64,000 bases of DNA from Treponema sp. OMZ 838 (GCF_000775995.1 NZ_CP009227.1:682001-746000), one strand, 5' to 3'. Positions 35,937 to 44,268 are shown, counted from the first letter of the stretch. Numbers and translations: made by a program. Notes: a model not told the origin generated them from the letters alone.

Positions 35937-36764
35937 CTATTGCCACAAATAAAATTGATGAATTGCTTTCAGAAAAAAGAAGCCTGCTGCCAGCAGCGCC
36001 CCGATACCAAGCACGGTGAAAAACCATGAGCCGGTATACAGCAAGAGCGTATACGCAATTAGCATTATCAATAGCCGAATTGCCGCCTTCCGGTACTCGG
36101 TAATGCTGCGGTAGATACCGACCAGCAAAAACGATACGACCGCCAATGCGCAGACAATCCCGCTAAAGGAATAAAGAAGATAGCGATAGGAGCGGGAAAA
36201 CGAAAAAAACGAGACCGTATGAATGGTATCGATCGGGATAACATGGGACAATGCAAACGCGATAAAACTCAGCAAGAAAATAATAGATCCCGTTTCCCGC
36301 GTAAAAGTCTTATGGGCAAAGAGACTTGAGGTTAAAAGTGCCAAACATGCCCCAAACCGGAAAAAGAAAATAATTCGCGCAACGGAAGCCGTAAAAACAG
36401 CTAAGAGCGGATACCGCACTTGCAACGGAAAAAGAAGCTGTAACGCTTCAACGGATAACGCGAAAATAAACAAACTGAAAAACGAAATCTCCAGCGCATG
36501 GGTTTTTTCAAAAAGAAAGAAAACACAAATAAGCAGTACTAACGCTATCAGCGGAAACGCAGTGATACCGATCATAACTGCATAATTATTATAGGCAAAA
36601 AACGGAAGCCTTAATAATCGAAAAGTACTTTCCGAAGCTGTCGGCAGTTCTGCGAGTAAATTGTGCGCGGCAATAACAATACAGCAGCTTATGCTTCCGA
36701 CTACCATGAGCGCAGCAATACAAATACCGAAAATTAAGATTCTATTACGTCCGGCTATTGTCAT
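35937..36764 (-). CDS. Multi-pass membrane protein of unknown function
   Basis: 275 residues with about 7 to 8 hydrophobic segments and few charged residues; no family motif recognised. Layout suggests an inner-membrane protein with a histidine-containing segment (SHVIPIDTIHTVSFFSFSRS) between segments 5 and 6. The start ATG (36762-36764) has no ribosome site, but a strong promoter ends 7 nt before it, so the mRNA should be leaderless. Convergent with and almost touching the preceding gene; divergent from the purine permease. Confidence 0.7.
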   Translation of the reverse strand: MTIAGRNRILIFGICIAALMVVGSISCCIVIAAHNLLAELPTASESTFRLLRLPFFAYNNYAVMIGITAFPLIALVLLICVFFLFEKTHALEISFFSLFIFALSVEALQLLFPLQVRYPLLAVFTASVARIIFFFRFGACLALLTSSLFAHKTFTRETGSIIFLLSFIAFALSHVIPIDTIHTVSFFSFSRSYRYLLYSFSGIVCALAVVSFLLVGIYRSITEYRKAAIRLLIMLIAYTLLLYTGSWFFTVLGIGALLAAGFFFLKAIHQFYLWQ

Positions 36765-36771
36765 AGAAGTT

Positions 36772-36801
36772 AGTATAGTTGGAAAACCGCTTCTCTGTCA
36801 A
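36772..36801 (-). promoter_or_regulatory. Promoter of the 35937-36764 gene, leaderless type
   Basis: -35 TTGACA (36796-36801, perfect), 18-bp spacer, -10 TATACT (36772-36777), then 7 nt to the ATG. Confidence 0.7.
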
Positions 36802-36867
36802 ATATGCGTTCAGCCTTCTCCTAATGATAAGATTCCTAAAAAAAAGTCAACGAGCAAAAAAATTTTA

Positions 36868-36896
36868 TTGCGGAAACAAATGTTTCGTGGTACACT
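36868..36896 (+). promoter_or_regulatory. Candidate promoter of purine permease gene
   Basis: -35 TTGCGG (36868-36873), 17-bp spacer, -10 TACACT (36891-36896). No purine riboswitch core recognised in the short leader. Confidence 0.45.
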
Positions 36897-36944
36897 GGTA
36901 ATATCGCTGATTGGTACTCATTTATTCAAAAAGGAGGCTACTTT

Positions 36945-38243
36945 ATGGAAAAACTCTTTCAGCTTCAAGCGCACAAAACAAATGTGCGTACTGAAATCAT
37001 TGCAGGTTTAACCACATTCCTTGCAATGGCGTATATCCTTGCCGTTAACCCGCTCATTTTAAGTGATGCAGGCTTAAATCCCGGCAGCGTATTTACGGCT
37101 ACCGCATTATCTGCGGCAGTCGCAACCTTGATGATGGCAGTACTTGCCAATCTGCCTGTTGCTCTCGCCCCTGGTATGGGGTTAAATGCTTTCTTCACGT
37201 ATACCGTTGTTATCGGAATGAAGTATTCGCCCGCAATGGCATTGACAGCAGTATTCCTCGAAGGTTTGCTGTTTATTCTGCTTTCTTTTTTCAATGTACG
37301 GGAAGCGATCGTCGAATCGATCCCGATCAATCTGAAAAAAGCAGTTGCAGCAGGTATCGGTCTTTTCATCACCTTAATCGGTATGAAAAATGCGGAAATT
37401 ATCGTTGATAACCCCGCAACATTAGTCGGTCTCGGCAACGTTACGTCGGGTCCCGCCCTATTAGGAATTATCGGCTTGGTGATTACTGCAGTATTGTATG
37501 TTCTGCACATCCCCGGCTCAATTCTTCTTGGAATTTTGATTACTACCGTAATCGGTATTCCGATGGGCGTTACCGTACCGTTCGGCGGTTGGGAAAATTG
37601 GTCAATCGTAAGTGCTCCTGCAGCTCCTATTTTCTGGAATTTTGATTTCAGCAATATTCTCAGCTTCCAGTTCTTTACGGTATTCTTCTCATTCTTGTTT
37701 GTTGATATTTTTGATACGGTCGGCACGTTAGTCGGTGTCAGCAACCGGGCAGGACTCACCGACAAGAATGGCAACATTCCGCGTGTAAAACAGGCATTGC
37801 TTTCCGATGCTGTCGGAACCGTCTTCGGCGCTATGCTGGGTACTTCTACGGTTACCAGCTTTGTCGAAAGTACTTCCGGTGTAGCAGCCGGCGGACGCAC
37901 CGGTTTAACAGCGCTGACAACCGGTGTATTCTTCTTAATTGCACTGGTATTTTCACCGCTCTTCCTGCTTATTCCGTCAGCGGCAACAGCTCCGGCTTTG
38001 ATTATCGTCGGATTCCTTATGTTGAGTGCGGCAGCCGAAATCGATTTCACAGATCCTACGGAAGGTATTCCGGCGTTCTTAACAATCGTTATGATGCCGT
38101 TTGCATACAGCATCGCCGAAGGTATCGTTTACGGTATCCTTTCCTACGTTATTTTGAAGGCAGCAACCGGCAAGTTTAAGCAAATCCCAATTGTTACATG
38201 GGTATTGTTTATTATCTTCATCTTGAGAATTGTTCTCCATTAA
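36945..38243 (+). CDS. NCS2-family (AzgA/PbuG-like) purine permease
   Basis: 432 residues, 12 to 13 membrane segments, AGGAGG 7 nt before the ATG. Diagnostic stretches: TNVRTEIIAGLTTFLAMAYI, LPVALAPGMGLNAFFTYTVV, FSFLFVDIFDTVGTLVGVSN, GTSTVTSFVESTSGVAAGGR and GRTGLTALTTGVFFL. Imports adenine, guanine or hypoxanthine with H+ across the inner membrane; complements the nucleoside operon at 20-30 kb. Ends in a strong intrinsic terminator. Confidence 0.94.
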   Translation: MEKLFQLQAHKTNVRTEIIAGLTTFLAMAYILAVNPLILSDAGLNPGSVFTATALSAAVATLMMAVLANLPVALAPGMGLNAFFTYTVVIGMKYSPAMALTAVFLEGLLFILLSFFNVREAIVESIPINLKKAVAAGIGLFITLIGMKNAEIIVDNPATLVGLGNVTSGPALLGIIGLVITAVLYVLHIPGSILLGILITTVIGIPMGVTVPFGGWENWSIVSAPAAPIFWNFDFSNILSFQFFTVFFSFLFVDIFDTVGTLVGVSNRAGLTDKNGNIPRVKQALLSDAVGTVFGAMLGTSTVTSFVESTSGVAAGGRTGLTALTTGVFFLIALVFSPLFLLIPSAATAPALIIVGFLMLSAAAEIDFTDPTEGIPAFLTIVMMPFAYSIAEGIVYGILSYVILKAATGKFKQIPIVTWVLFIIFILRIVLH

Positions 38244-38266
38244 GCTATCCCACAATTAAAAATATA

Positions 38267-38304
38267 ACGGGCATTCATACGAGGTATGCGTGCCCGTTTT
38301 TTTT
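38267..38304 (+). terminator. Intrinsic terminator of purine permease gene
   Basis: ACGGGCA ... TGCCCGT stem with inner CATAC / GTATG, followed by a run of eight T. The best rho-independent terminator in the window. Confidence 0.88.
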
Positions 38305-38306
38305 AC

Positions 38307-38334
38307 TTGCAAAAGATGCAAATAAGGATACAAT
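38307..38334 (+). promoter_or_regulatory. Promoter of NYN gene, leaderless type
   Basis: -35 TTGCAA (38307-38312), 16-bp spacer, -10 TACAAT (38329-38334), then 7 nt to the ATG at 38342. Confidence 0.6.
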
Positions 38335-38341
38335 ATCTATT

Positions 38342-39277
38342 ATGGATAAGAAATATGTATTGCTGATCGACGGTGATAACATCCCGCCGAGTTTTTTGGA
38401 AGCTATCATCACCGAAGTCTCTAAAGAAGGTGAATTACTGATAAAGCGTTTATACGGCGACTGGACAACACCAAATATGAATGGGTGGAAAAATTGGCTT
38501 GAAAAAATCCCCATTCGTCCGGTACAGCAATTCCGCAACGGCCCCAATGCAACCGATAATACCATTATCATGGATGCTATCGAGTTGGCCAATACCAATA
38601 AAAGCATTAACGCTGTTTGCATCGTTTCGACAGATTCAGACTACTACAGTCTTGCCCTTAAATTGCGGGAATACGGCCTCTATGTACTTGGTATCGGAAA
38701 GCAAAATGCTAAGGCACTTTGGGTAAATGCCTGCAATGAATTTAAGTATCTGGAAAACCTCGATAGTACAACAACTCCGGAAGAAGAGAGTCAAGGTTCC
38801 CCCTTTGATTCTCTGGAAAAATTGCTCAACCATGCCTATAAAAACTCACGGATGACGGAAGACGGATGGGTCAGTCTTTCCGATTTAGGAAAATCCATTA
38901 GGCGGAGTATGCCGGAATTTGACCCCCGATCATATAACCATAATACCTTACGGGAAATTCTTGAAGCTTTTCCCGATCAATATGAAATGACAACCGACAA
39001 ACTGGTTCCCCCCAATCATTGGATTAAAGCAACGGAGCGACAAAAGAGCGATACGTTGAGTGGCACCATTAAGCGCTTTAAGGGCAACTGGGGCTTTATC
39101 GAAACTGCCGACCACGGCGATTTCTATTTCGGCCTTACAAACCTCACCAAATCATCCCGCCGCAAAAAGATTACGGAAGGAATGCCGGTGCGCTTCAAAG
39201 TATTTAAGGAACCGAACGCAAACGGAGAGAACCTTGCTGAAAGGAACGGCAAAGCAACGGATGTGGAACTCCGATAG
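38342..39277 (+). CDS. NYN-LOTUS-CSD domain protein, probable RNA-processing factor
   Basis: 311 residues from the ATG at 38342; the frame opens earlier within the purine permease gene without support. Domain order: NYN/PIN-like nuclease (about 1-145) with YVLLIDGDNIPPS, NATDNTIIMDA and VSTDSDYYSLALKLRE, whose Asp residues form the metal site; LOTUS/OST-HTH (about 160-225, WVSLSDLGKSIRR, FDPRSYNHNTLREIL); and a cold-shock-like OB domain (about 240-311, GTIKRFKGNWGFIE, DFYFGLTNL). All three can bind or cut RNA, so an RNA-targeting nuclease is likely. The leaderless-type promoter follows directly after a terminator, so it is an independent unit. Confidence 0.85.
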   Translation: MDKKYVLLIDGDNIPPSFLEAIITEVSKEGELLIKRLYGDWTTPNMNGWKNWLEKIPIRPVQQFRNGPNATDNTIIMDAIELANTNKSINAVCIVSTDSDYYSLALKLREYGLYVLGIGKQNAKALWVNACNEFKYLENLDSTTTPEEESQGSPFDSLEKLLNHAYKNSRMTEDGWVSLSDLGKSIRRSMPEFDPRSYNHNTLREILEAFPDQYEMTTDKLVPPNHWIKATERQKSDTLSGTIKRFKGNWGFIETADHGDFYFGLTNLTKSSRRKKITEGMPVRFKVFKEPNANGENLAERNGKATDVELR

Positions 39278-39331
39278 AAAGGTTTGTTATATACTGCCAT
39301 TACACATTCAAATATAAGGAGTTACAAAACG

Positions 39332-39937
39332 ATGACTGCAACGACATCCTTATCAGATAAAAAAATGGGCATTAAGGATTTTATCTATGCGGGGGTATTC
39401 GGTGCAATATACATTGTGCTGATGATGATTATTATGATGGGATCTGCCGCAATCTCACCTATCCTCTATTTTATAGCCCCGCTGATCGTTGGATTGGTGT
39501 GCAGCACGGTGTATATGTACTGTATGCTGAAAGTACATAAGTTCGGTACGGCATTGATATTCGGCGTGCTTTTTACGGTTACGGCCTGTTATCAAAGTTT
39601 ATATGCGATATTTTTTTCATTAGCAGCAGCACTTACGGCAGAATTGATTCTTTTCTTGGGTAACTATAAATCGCAGAAGATGTATCTGCTGTCCTTTGTA
39701 TTTTTTAATCTGAATATGTCTGCGCCGACCATATTATTGCTCTTTAACTACGGACGGTTTATGAATCTTGCAGAAAAACACAGAGGCTTTGCCTATGCAC
39801 AGTTGATCGCAAAATTAGCATTCAATGGGAAAATATGGTATGCCATTTTATGCTGCGCTGTTATCGGTGGAATAGGCGGAGCTTTTATTACAAAGAACCT
39901 CGTTAAAAAATATTTCGAAAAAAACGAAGCCGTATAA
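39332..39937 (+). CDS. MptD-family ECF transporter S component
   Basis: 201 residues from the ATG at 39332 (AAGGAG 10 nt upstream). About 5 to 6 membrane segments. MGIKDFIYAGVFGAIYIVLM at the N-terminus and VFGAI/ A-x-x-x-A-like small-residue motifs fit energy-coupling-factor substrate-specific components; the LGNYKS and GKIWYAILCC segments recall the MptD/Trep_Strep group. It would bind a vitamin or other micronutrient; no EcfA/T genes lie nearby, so it must share a module encoded elsewhere. Confidence 0.75.
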   Translation: MTATTSLSDKKMGIKDFIYAGVFGAIYIVLMMIIMMGSAAISPILYFIAPLIVGLVCSTVYMYCMLKVHKFGTALIFGVLFTVTACYQSLYAIFFSLAAALTAELILFLGNYKSQKMYLLSFVFFNLNMSAPTILLLFNYGRFMNLAEKHRGFAYAQLIAKLAFNGKIWYAILCCAVIGGIGGAFITKNLVKKYFEKNEAV

Positions 39938-39996
39938 ATAGCGGAAAAAGATATATTAGCAAGCGCAATTAGCTCTTCTACCGATATTTTCTATAG

Positions 39997-40030
39997 CACA
40001 GCAATGTTAGGTTGAATCGGATTCTATACC
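39997..40030. other. Degenerate attC-like half-site
   Basis: GCACAGCAATGTTAGGTTGA followed by ATCGGATTCTAT resembles the right half of the full site at 42861-42920 (GCAAAGGTAATGGTAGGTTG). No clear left half. Confidence 0.4.
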
Positions 40031-40160
40031 GATTTTTCAACAATGTATTCTATTTGCGGGAACTTTTGTTTAATTTGATTAATTAGAAAGCCGCTACTAC
40101 CACGAACCATGGAACACCGAGAAAACCTTTGTACAATCGTATTTCAACCATATCATATAT
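40024..40160 (-). pseudogene. Frameshifted C-terminal gene fragment
   Basis: In one minus-strand frame the DNA reads EIYDMVEIRLYKGFLGVPWF; after a one-base shift it continues GSSGFLINQIKQKFPQIEYI and ends at a TAG (40024-40026). The amphipathic, biased composition suggests a real protein end broken by a frameshift. Family not recognised. Confidence 0.45.
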
Positions 40161-40196
40161 TTCTTTTTCCCCTTTCTTTTTTCAATTAAGCCGCCC

Positions 40197-40257
40197 GTAT
40201 AATTTACGTTTAACCAGAATTGATGCAAAGGCAATGTCAACTTAACGTGAGTGTTAG
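40197..40257. other. attC-like recombination site 1
   Basis: 61 nt, begins GTATAATTTACG, loop region GATGCAAAGGCAATG, ends CGTGAGTGTTAG. Arms ACGTT(T)AA / TTAACGT and AATTG / CAATG can pair. The stop codon of the next gene lies in the GTGTTA box, as expected for a cassette. It aligns with the site at 42861-42920. Confidence 0.5.
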
Positions 40258-41060
40258 AAGTTTTTCTTTACATAATTCAAATAAAAATTTATAAAATCAT
40301 CTTTATTATAATTTTCAGTTTTATTCATAAACATTATATTACTAAATTCTAACCTACCATTTCCTAGAATATATTTTTTTGTATCTATTTGTTTCTTATA
40401 ATTTCTAATAATCATATTTTTTTTCATTTTTTTAGCGAATAATTTTACACATCTATTTTGACTTCTTGCTAGTTTTAATAAAATTTTGTATTTTAATAAT
40501 CCACCGCTACTAAAAAGAGGTGTGGATAAATCATCTAAAGTTTCTAATAATATAAGATTAGCATATTCGTTATTTAGTTTCAAGATTTTTGAATAGAGAT
40601 TTCTCTTAATTCTAATTTCATAAGCATACAACCATGTAAATTCCATTATATAATCATATAAAAGTAGTGGATCATTTTCTATTACAAAAATAAAATAATC
40701 TTCCAGTATTTTTTTACATTTTATTCTATGAATATTTAAGGTATCACAGATTATAATTAAGGCTTCTCGTCGTCTGATATATGAAGAATCAAATAGCATT
40801 TTTTCACAAAATTTATAAATACAATCATTTTCATATTTTTTTAATATTAATTCTCGATATTTATGCGAATGAGTTACTGAATCACAAATAAATGAACAAG
40901 GACTTTCCGATGTATAAACAGCATCATTTTCATAACATTTTTCGAAGAAAAGATTTGTATCTTTAATTTGCAATAAGTCTTTGCATACTTCTTCCAAATA
41001 CTCATCTGTAAGATAATAGGTATATTCTTTCACCTTTTGCATTAATTCATCTTTTTCCAA
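40254..41060 (-). CDS. Hypothetical AT-rich cassette protein, helical
   Basis: 268 residues from a TTG at 41058-41060; an ATG six codons in (MQKVKEY) is an alternative. No family recognised. Predicted mostly helical, Lys/Ile/Leu/Tyr-rich, with paired helices that could be ARM/HEAT-like (YIRRREALIIICDTLNI, NLILLETLDDLSTPLFSSGG). No signal peptide, no membrane segment. Stop codon lies inside attC-like site 1. Base composition unlike the core genes. A toxin-immunity or anti-phage role is possible for such cassettes but nothing in the sequence shows it. Confidence 0.65.
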   Translation of the reverse strand: MEKDELMQKVKEYTYYLTDEYLEEVCKDLLQIKDTNLFFEKCYENDAVYTSESPCSFICDSVTHSHKYRELILKKYENDCIYKFCEKMLFDSSYIRRREALIIICDTLNIHRIKCKKILEDYFIFVIENDPLLLYDYIMEFTWLYAYEIRIKRNLYSKILKLNNEYANLILLETLDDLSTPLFSSGGLLKYKILLKLARSQNRCVKLFAKKMKKNMIIRNYKKQIDTKKYILGNGRLEFSNIMFMNKTENYNKDDFINFYLNYVKKNF

Positions 41061-41082
41061 TATTTTACCCTATTTTTATCCA

Positions 41083-41144
41083 TACTAACAACTGGTTTGA
41101 CTGCACACTCAGATTGACTGCGCCTCGACTATAGTCCTGTGTTA
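41083..41144. other. attC-like recombination site 2
   Basis: 62 nt, begins ATACTAACAACTGG, ends CCTGTGTTA, so it has CTAAC / GTGTTA outer boxes at the same spacing as sites 1 and 3. The inner stem is poor. It separates two cassette ORFs. Confidence 0.35.
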
Positions 41145-41920
41145 TGTGATATTTCCATCTCCTGTAAAGCTTTTTTATAAAAAGAATAAAAATCATCTAT
41201 TTTATAGGAACCATATATTTTTTCAAAGTAATTAATACTTTTAATATATTCATCTCTTGTGAAATCTTTAATCTTGTTTGCACCTTGAACATTTGTTATA
41301 AATATTTCAAAATTCATAGTAAAATTTTGAATACTGTCAGCTCTTATTTTTTGTAAGTATTTTTGATTTTTATTTAAGCCTAATACTTTCTTAGTAAGTT
41401 CTTCATCATCAAACAGAAGTATAGAAATGAAATTTATTAAATCAAAATCTGCAACAAGTAATTTCTTGAATTCCTTTGCTTTTTTACTTTTTAAATAAAA
41501 TAATTCTGTTAGACATCTAGCAGTTAGTATAGGATTCTTTTTGTAATATTCACTAATAAAAGCTGCCTCCAAATATTTGCAATTACTTGTGCTTCGTTTT
41601 TTTGCAAATGTTAAAATTGCAACTTCTTTTTTATATAGAAAATCAGAGTATAAATATTCTGAAAATTTTTCCCAAAAATTTATTTCCTCCAATTTTAAGT
41701 CTATATATTTATAATCTTTGTCCTTAACATTCAGAGTTACATATAAATCAGTTAGAAATTCTATAATATTTGGGAAAATAAATTCATTTTCATTTTTTTG
41801 ATCTATATCGATTAAATTATATAAATCAAACGGTATATTGAGAATTTCATCCTCAGAAAAATAATTATAGATTTCCTTGCTGTTGTATAATCTGCTGGAA
41901 AAAATTTTGATAAAATTCAT
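41129..41920 (-). CDS. Hypothetical AT-rich cassette protein, helical
   Basis: 263 residues, ATG at 41918-41920 with AGGA 12 nt upstream. No family recognised. Lys/Ile/Phe/Tyr-rich and helical, with an N-terminal YNSKEIYNYFSEDEILNIPF and a C-terminal YKIDDFYSFYKKALQEM. Its general plan (similar length, DDF near the C-terminus, no membrane segment) resembles the neighbouring 268-residue protein, and the two could be distant relatives; a profile comparison is needed to say. Stop lies just inside attC-like site 2. Confidence 0.65.
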   Translation of the reverse strand: MNFIKIFSSRLYNSKEIYNYFSEDEILNIPFDLYNLIDIDQKNENEFIFPNIIEFLTDLYVTLNVKDKDYKYIDLKLEEINFWEKFSEYLYSDFLYKKEVAILTFAKKRSTSNCKYLEAAFISEYYKKNPILTARCLTELFYLKSKKAKEFKKLLVADFDLINFISILLFDDEELTKKVLGLNKNQKYLQKIRADSIQNFTMNFEIFITNVQGANKIKDFTRDEYIKSINYFEKIYGSYKIDDFYSFYKKALQEMEISHNTGL

Positions 41921-41998
41921 TTATTCTATTATTCCTAAATACCCCAGTCGAGTATCCATATAACAAAGTAAGTATTTTTTTATTCATTATTCATCTCT
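41921..41998. other. AT-rich spacer between cassette genes
   Basis: Contains ATATAAC near 41958 but no matching right box, so only a possible remnant of an attC site. Confidence 0.3.
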
Positions 41999-42826
41999 CT
42001 ATCCGCTTATAGTATATATCGCTTTAATCTTTTTATTAGGCCAATATGTATACTTTACTTTTTGAATGGATTGCTCTATAAGTTCTTCAGTTTCAGCCTG
42101 ATAATTTTTATAACATTTTGTATAAATCAAACTTCCTTTATAAATTATCTCTATTGTTTTTTGTCCATCAAAAATTATTTCTCTAGATAGTTTTTCAGGA
42201 TTTGCTTCATCATAAAACCATTCATGGGTTTTATTGTCCTCACATTCCTTCACCAATCTACCGGAATCATCATAATTCCGTCTTACGATAGTTGAACCAA
42301 AAGAATATTCAACCATAAGAGCTTCTTTCTTAATATCATTATATTCATATTTATAAAAGCCACCACTACTTGAACTTACAGATTTCTTATGTCCTTTATC
42401 ATCATATGCATAAATCCACTCAGTTCCATCTGATGCAACCTCTTTTACAAGCTGCTTTCTTTCATTATAAAAGTATTCTGTTTCATCAATTTTGATAACT
42501 TTATTATTTACGGTAGTTGTATAAACATCCTTTATCAGCAATCCATCTTGATCATAAACATATTTCCCTGTTATTAATCGATGACTTACCGTAGTATCCA
42601 AAACAACTTTTGTCGCAAGAATTTGATTATTAGAATTATATTCCCAATATTGTTTTGTGCCGCCTTTTTCTTTTCCTGCACACATATAAATCATATTTCC
42701 ATTTTCATCAAATTTATAAACTTCACATTCAGACTCAAGCTTTGCAAAATACAGAAACAAACAAATAAAACAAATGATAATAAGTGGGAAAAAACATACG
42801 GAAAGTATTAATATTCTTTTTTTCAT
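41999..42826 (-). CDS. Membrane-anchored YD/RHS-like repeat protein
   Basis: 275 residues, AAGGA 7-8 nt before the ATG. One N-terminal hydrophobic anchor (ILILSVCFFPLIIICFICLF) and then a beta-rich extracytoplasmic part made of short units such as YKFDENGNMIYM, YVYDQDGLLIKDV, YFYNERKQLVKEV, YAYDDKGHKKSV, RNYDDSGRLVKE and WFYDEANPEKLS. The Y-x-Y-D/N-x-x-G/N-x-L spacing is that of RHS/YD repeats, but too few for a full toxin cocoon and with no C-terminal toxin domain. Could be a small surface or periplasmic adaptor, or an immunity protein; unknown. AT-rich, cassette-borne. Confidence 0.72.
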   Translation of the reverse strand: MKKRILILSVCFFPLIIICFICLFLYFAKLESECEVYKFDENGNMIYMCAGKEKGGTKQYWEYNSNNQILATKVVLDTTVSHRLITGKYVYDQDGLLIKDVYTTTVNNKVIKIDETEYFYNERKQLVKEVASDGTEWIYAYDDKGHKKSVSSSSGGFYKYEYNDIKKEALMVEYSFGSTIVRRNYDDSGRLVKECEDNKTHEWFYDEANPEKLSREIIFDGQKTIEIIYKGSLIYTKCYKNYQAETEELIEQSIQKVKYTYWPNKKIKAIYTISG

Positions 42827-42841
42827 TTTTTTTCCTTAGTA

Positions 42842-42858
42842 GCGGCTCAATAAGCCGC
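42842..42858. terminator. Small hairpin beside attC-like site 3
   Basis: GCGGCT-caata-AGCCGC. A similar short hairpin (CAGGC / GCCTG, about 44741-44755) precedes another ATAAC box, so it may belong to the attC-like unit. Confidence 0.35.
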
Positions 42859-42860
42859 CG

Positions 42861-42920
42861 GTATAACTACCGCTTAACCTGCATTGCCGCAAAGGTAATG
42901 GTAGGTTGAAGCGGGTGTTA
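42861..42920. other. attC-like recombination site 3 (best copy)
   Basis: 60 nt: outer boxes ATAAC / GTTAT, then ACCGCT / AGCGGG, AACCT / AGGTT and ATTGCC / GGTAAT around a GCAAA loop, with unpaired bases between stems as in attC hairpins. Closely alignable to site 1 (GTATAA, TTTAACC, GCAAAGGYAATG, GTGTTA). Confidence 0.55.
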
Positions 42921-42929
42921 TGTATCAAA

Positions 42930-44195
42930 TCAATTATAATCATAATATAATTCAACAATATTCATTAAATTCTCTATCCTTTTTTGATAAATCCATTTAC
43001 TTATATTCCGGCTTGCTTCTACGCCAAACTGATTTTTAACAAATTCAATCATGTTATTTTTGTAAGACTGCCACAAAAATTCTGTTTTCTTAATATCTGC
43101 TAAAGTAATTGTAAACTTCGGACCTTCAATTTGACCATCACCTATCAATGCATCTATTTTTTCTTTTATTTCAGTATACCTAGAAATTAAATCATTAATA
43201 TCTTCAGTAGAGTTACGACTTATGGTATCCTGCATTTGTTCAATGATATCCAAAAATTCTTCTTTCTGTTTGTTTGATGATTCTATTGCCCATGCGATAT
43301 AGCCTGAACCATCATGACCTTCTTCTGTCCAGATTTTTTGATCAACAAAATTAAAATATGAAGTTACTGCTTCATGAAATTTTCCCCGATTTTCATTTTT
43401 TATTTTTTCCTGAAATGAACTTACTCTTTTCTTTAAATATTCATTATTTTTATTTTCTTCTCTTATAGCACAGAAATTAAGTCCGTATCCGCTTGTAACA
43501 TAGTTATCTATTCTAAATTCATGTATCTCATTTTTTTTATAATAACCATAGAAATCTTCTACTGCAAGTGTAAATTCTGCAGGAACAATTCCTCCACAAA
43601 TTATCAACTGTAAAATCAGCTGAGGATTAGACTCTTCAAAACGGCTGTTTTCTCTAGATGCTTCTTCTGCAAGCTGCCAAATATAATAAGGATTTTTTTC
43701 TATATCTTCATCGTTATAAAACAAATCATATTTTTTACAGAATTTTTTTGAATCTAATGCCGGAAGCTCTGCGCATTTAGCAAGAAAATCAAGTGTATCA
43801 ATAGCATGCTTATTGTTTTCCAAGCCTGTTTTTTTCAAATATTTTTTATAAACGTTTAACGCTTCTTTGGGGTTAGCTCTTTTAAAAGTTTCTGCACGGT
43901 AAACAGTTCTATCAAGGAAATAGTCCATTGCTTTCTCGTGTCCATTAACAGCTGCATTCCGTAAATATTTATAGGAAGCTTCCGGAGTATTTATATAGCG
44001 GTAAAATAATTCAAAGTCAGCATTAAAATTCCCCTTTTTTGAAAGTGTCAAAAACATTTGCAGAGCCTGCTCTTCATTGCCGGACTCGTATACTTCAATG
44101 GTCTTTTCAACAGTTATTTGATTTTGCTGTACTGATTGTGAATAGCATGATGCTACAATTATAACTAGAAATATTATAAAAACTTTCCTTTCCAT
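42930..44195 (-). CDS. Cassette-borne lipoprotein with Sel1-like N-terminal part
   Basis: 421 residues, GGA 7 nt before the ATG. Signal peptide with lipobox IVASC (Cys17). Residues about 30-110 look like helical Sel1/TPR-like repeats (EEQALQMFLTLSKKGN, YKYLRNAAVNGHEKAMDYFL, PKEALNVYKKYLKKTG). The C-terminal half is helical with a Trp- and Glu-containing segment (YFNFVDQKIWTEEGHDGSG) and conserved-looking YIAWAIESSNKQKEEFLDII; this recalls DUF1311/LprI-type lysozyme-inhibitor domains, but I could not confirm the Cys pattern. Lipid-anchored outside the cytoplasm. AT-rich. Confidence 0.72.
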   Translation of the reverse strand: MERKVFIIFLVIIVASCYSQSVQQNQITVEKTIEVYESGNEEQALQMFLTLSKKGNFNADFELFYRYINTPEASYKYLRNAAVNGHEKAMDYFLDRTVYRAETFKRANPKEALNVYKKYLKKTGLENNKHAIDTLDFLAKCAELPALDSKKFCKKYDLFYNDEDIEKNPYYIWQLAEEASRENSRFEESNPQLILQLIICGGIVPAEFTLAVEDFYGYYKKNEIHEFRIDNYVTSGYGLNFCAIREENKNNEYLKKRVSSFQEKIKNENRGKFHEAVTSYFNFVDQKIWTEEGHDGSGYIAWAIESSNKQKEEFLDIIEQMQDTISRNSTEDINDLISRYTEIKEKIDALIGDGQIEGPKFTITLADIKKTEFLWQSYKNNMIEFVKNQFGVEASRNISKWIYQKRIENLMNIVELYYDYN

Positions 44196-44268
44196 TTTTT
44201 ATTCCAAGTGCTCCAGTGTGGGTGTTAGGCATATTTTCATTGTAAAATTTCTCTATCTTTCTCAAATT

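Larger units (their letters stand above)
39938..40196. other. Decayed sequence at the edge of the accessory block
   Basis: No intact gene. It holds an attC-like right half (39997-40030), a frameshifted coding remnant on the minus strand (40024-40160), and AT-rich sequence leading into the first full attC-like site. Confidence 0.5.

Noticed and set aside
36897..36944. Purine riboswitch ahead of the purine permease
   Set aside because: The leader is too short and shows no aptamer core.
36965..38113. 382-residue antisense frame over the purine permease
   Set aside because: It is a codon-bias shadow: no ribosome site, Pro/Asn/Lys-biased product and no domain.
41941..41998. attC-like site between the 263-residue and YD-repeat genes
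   Set aside because: ATATAAC is present, but no GTGTTA partner lies at the expected distance.
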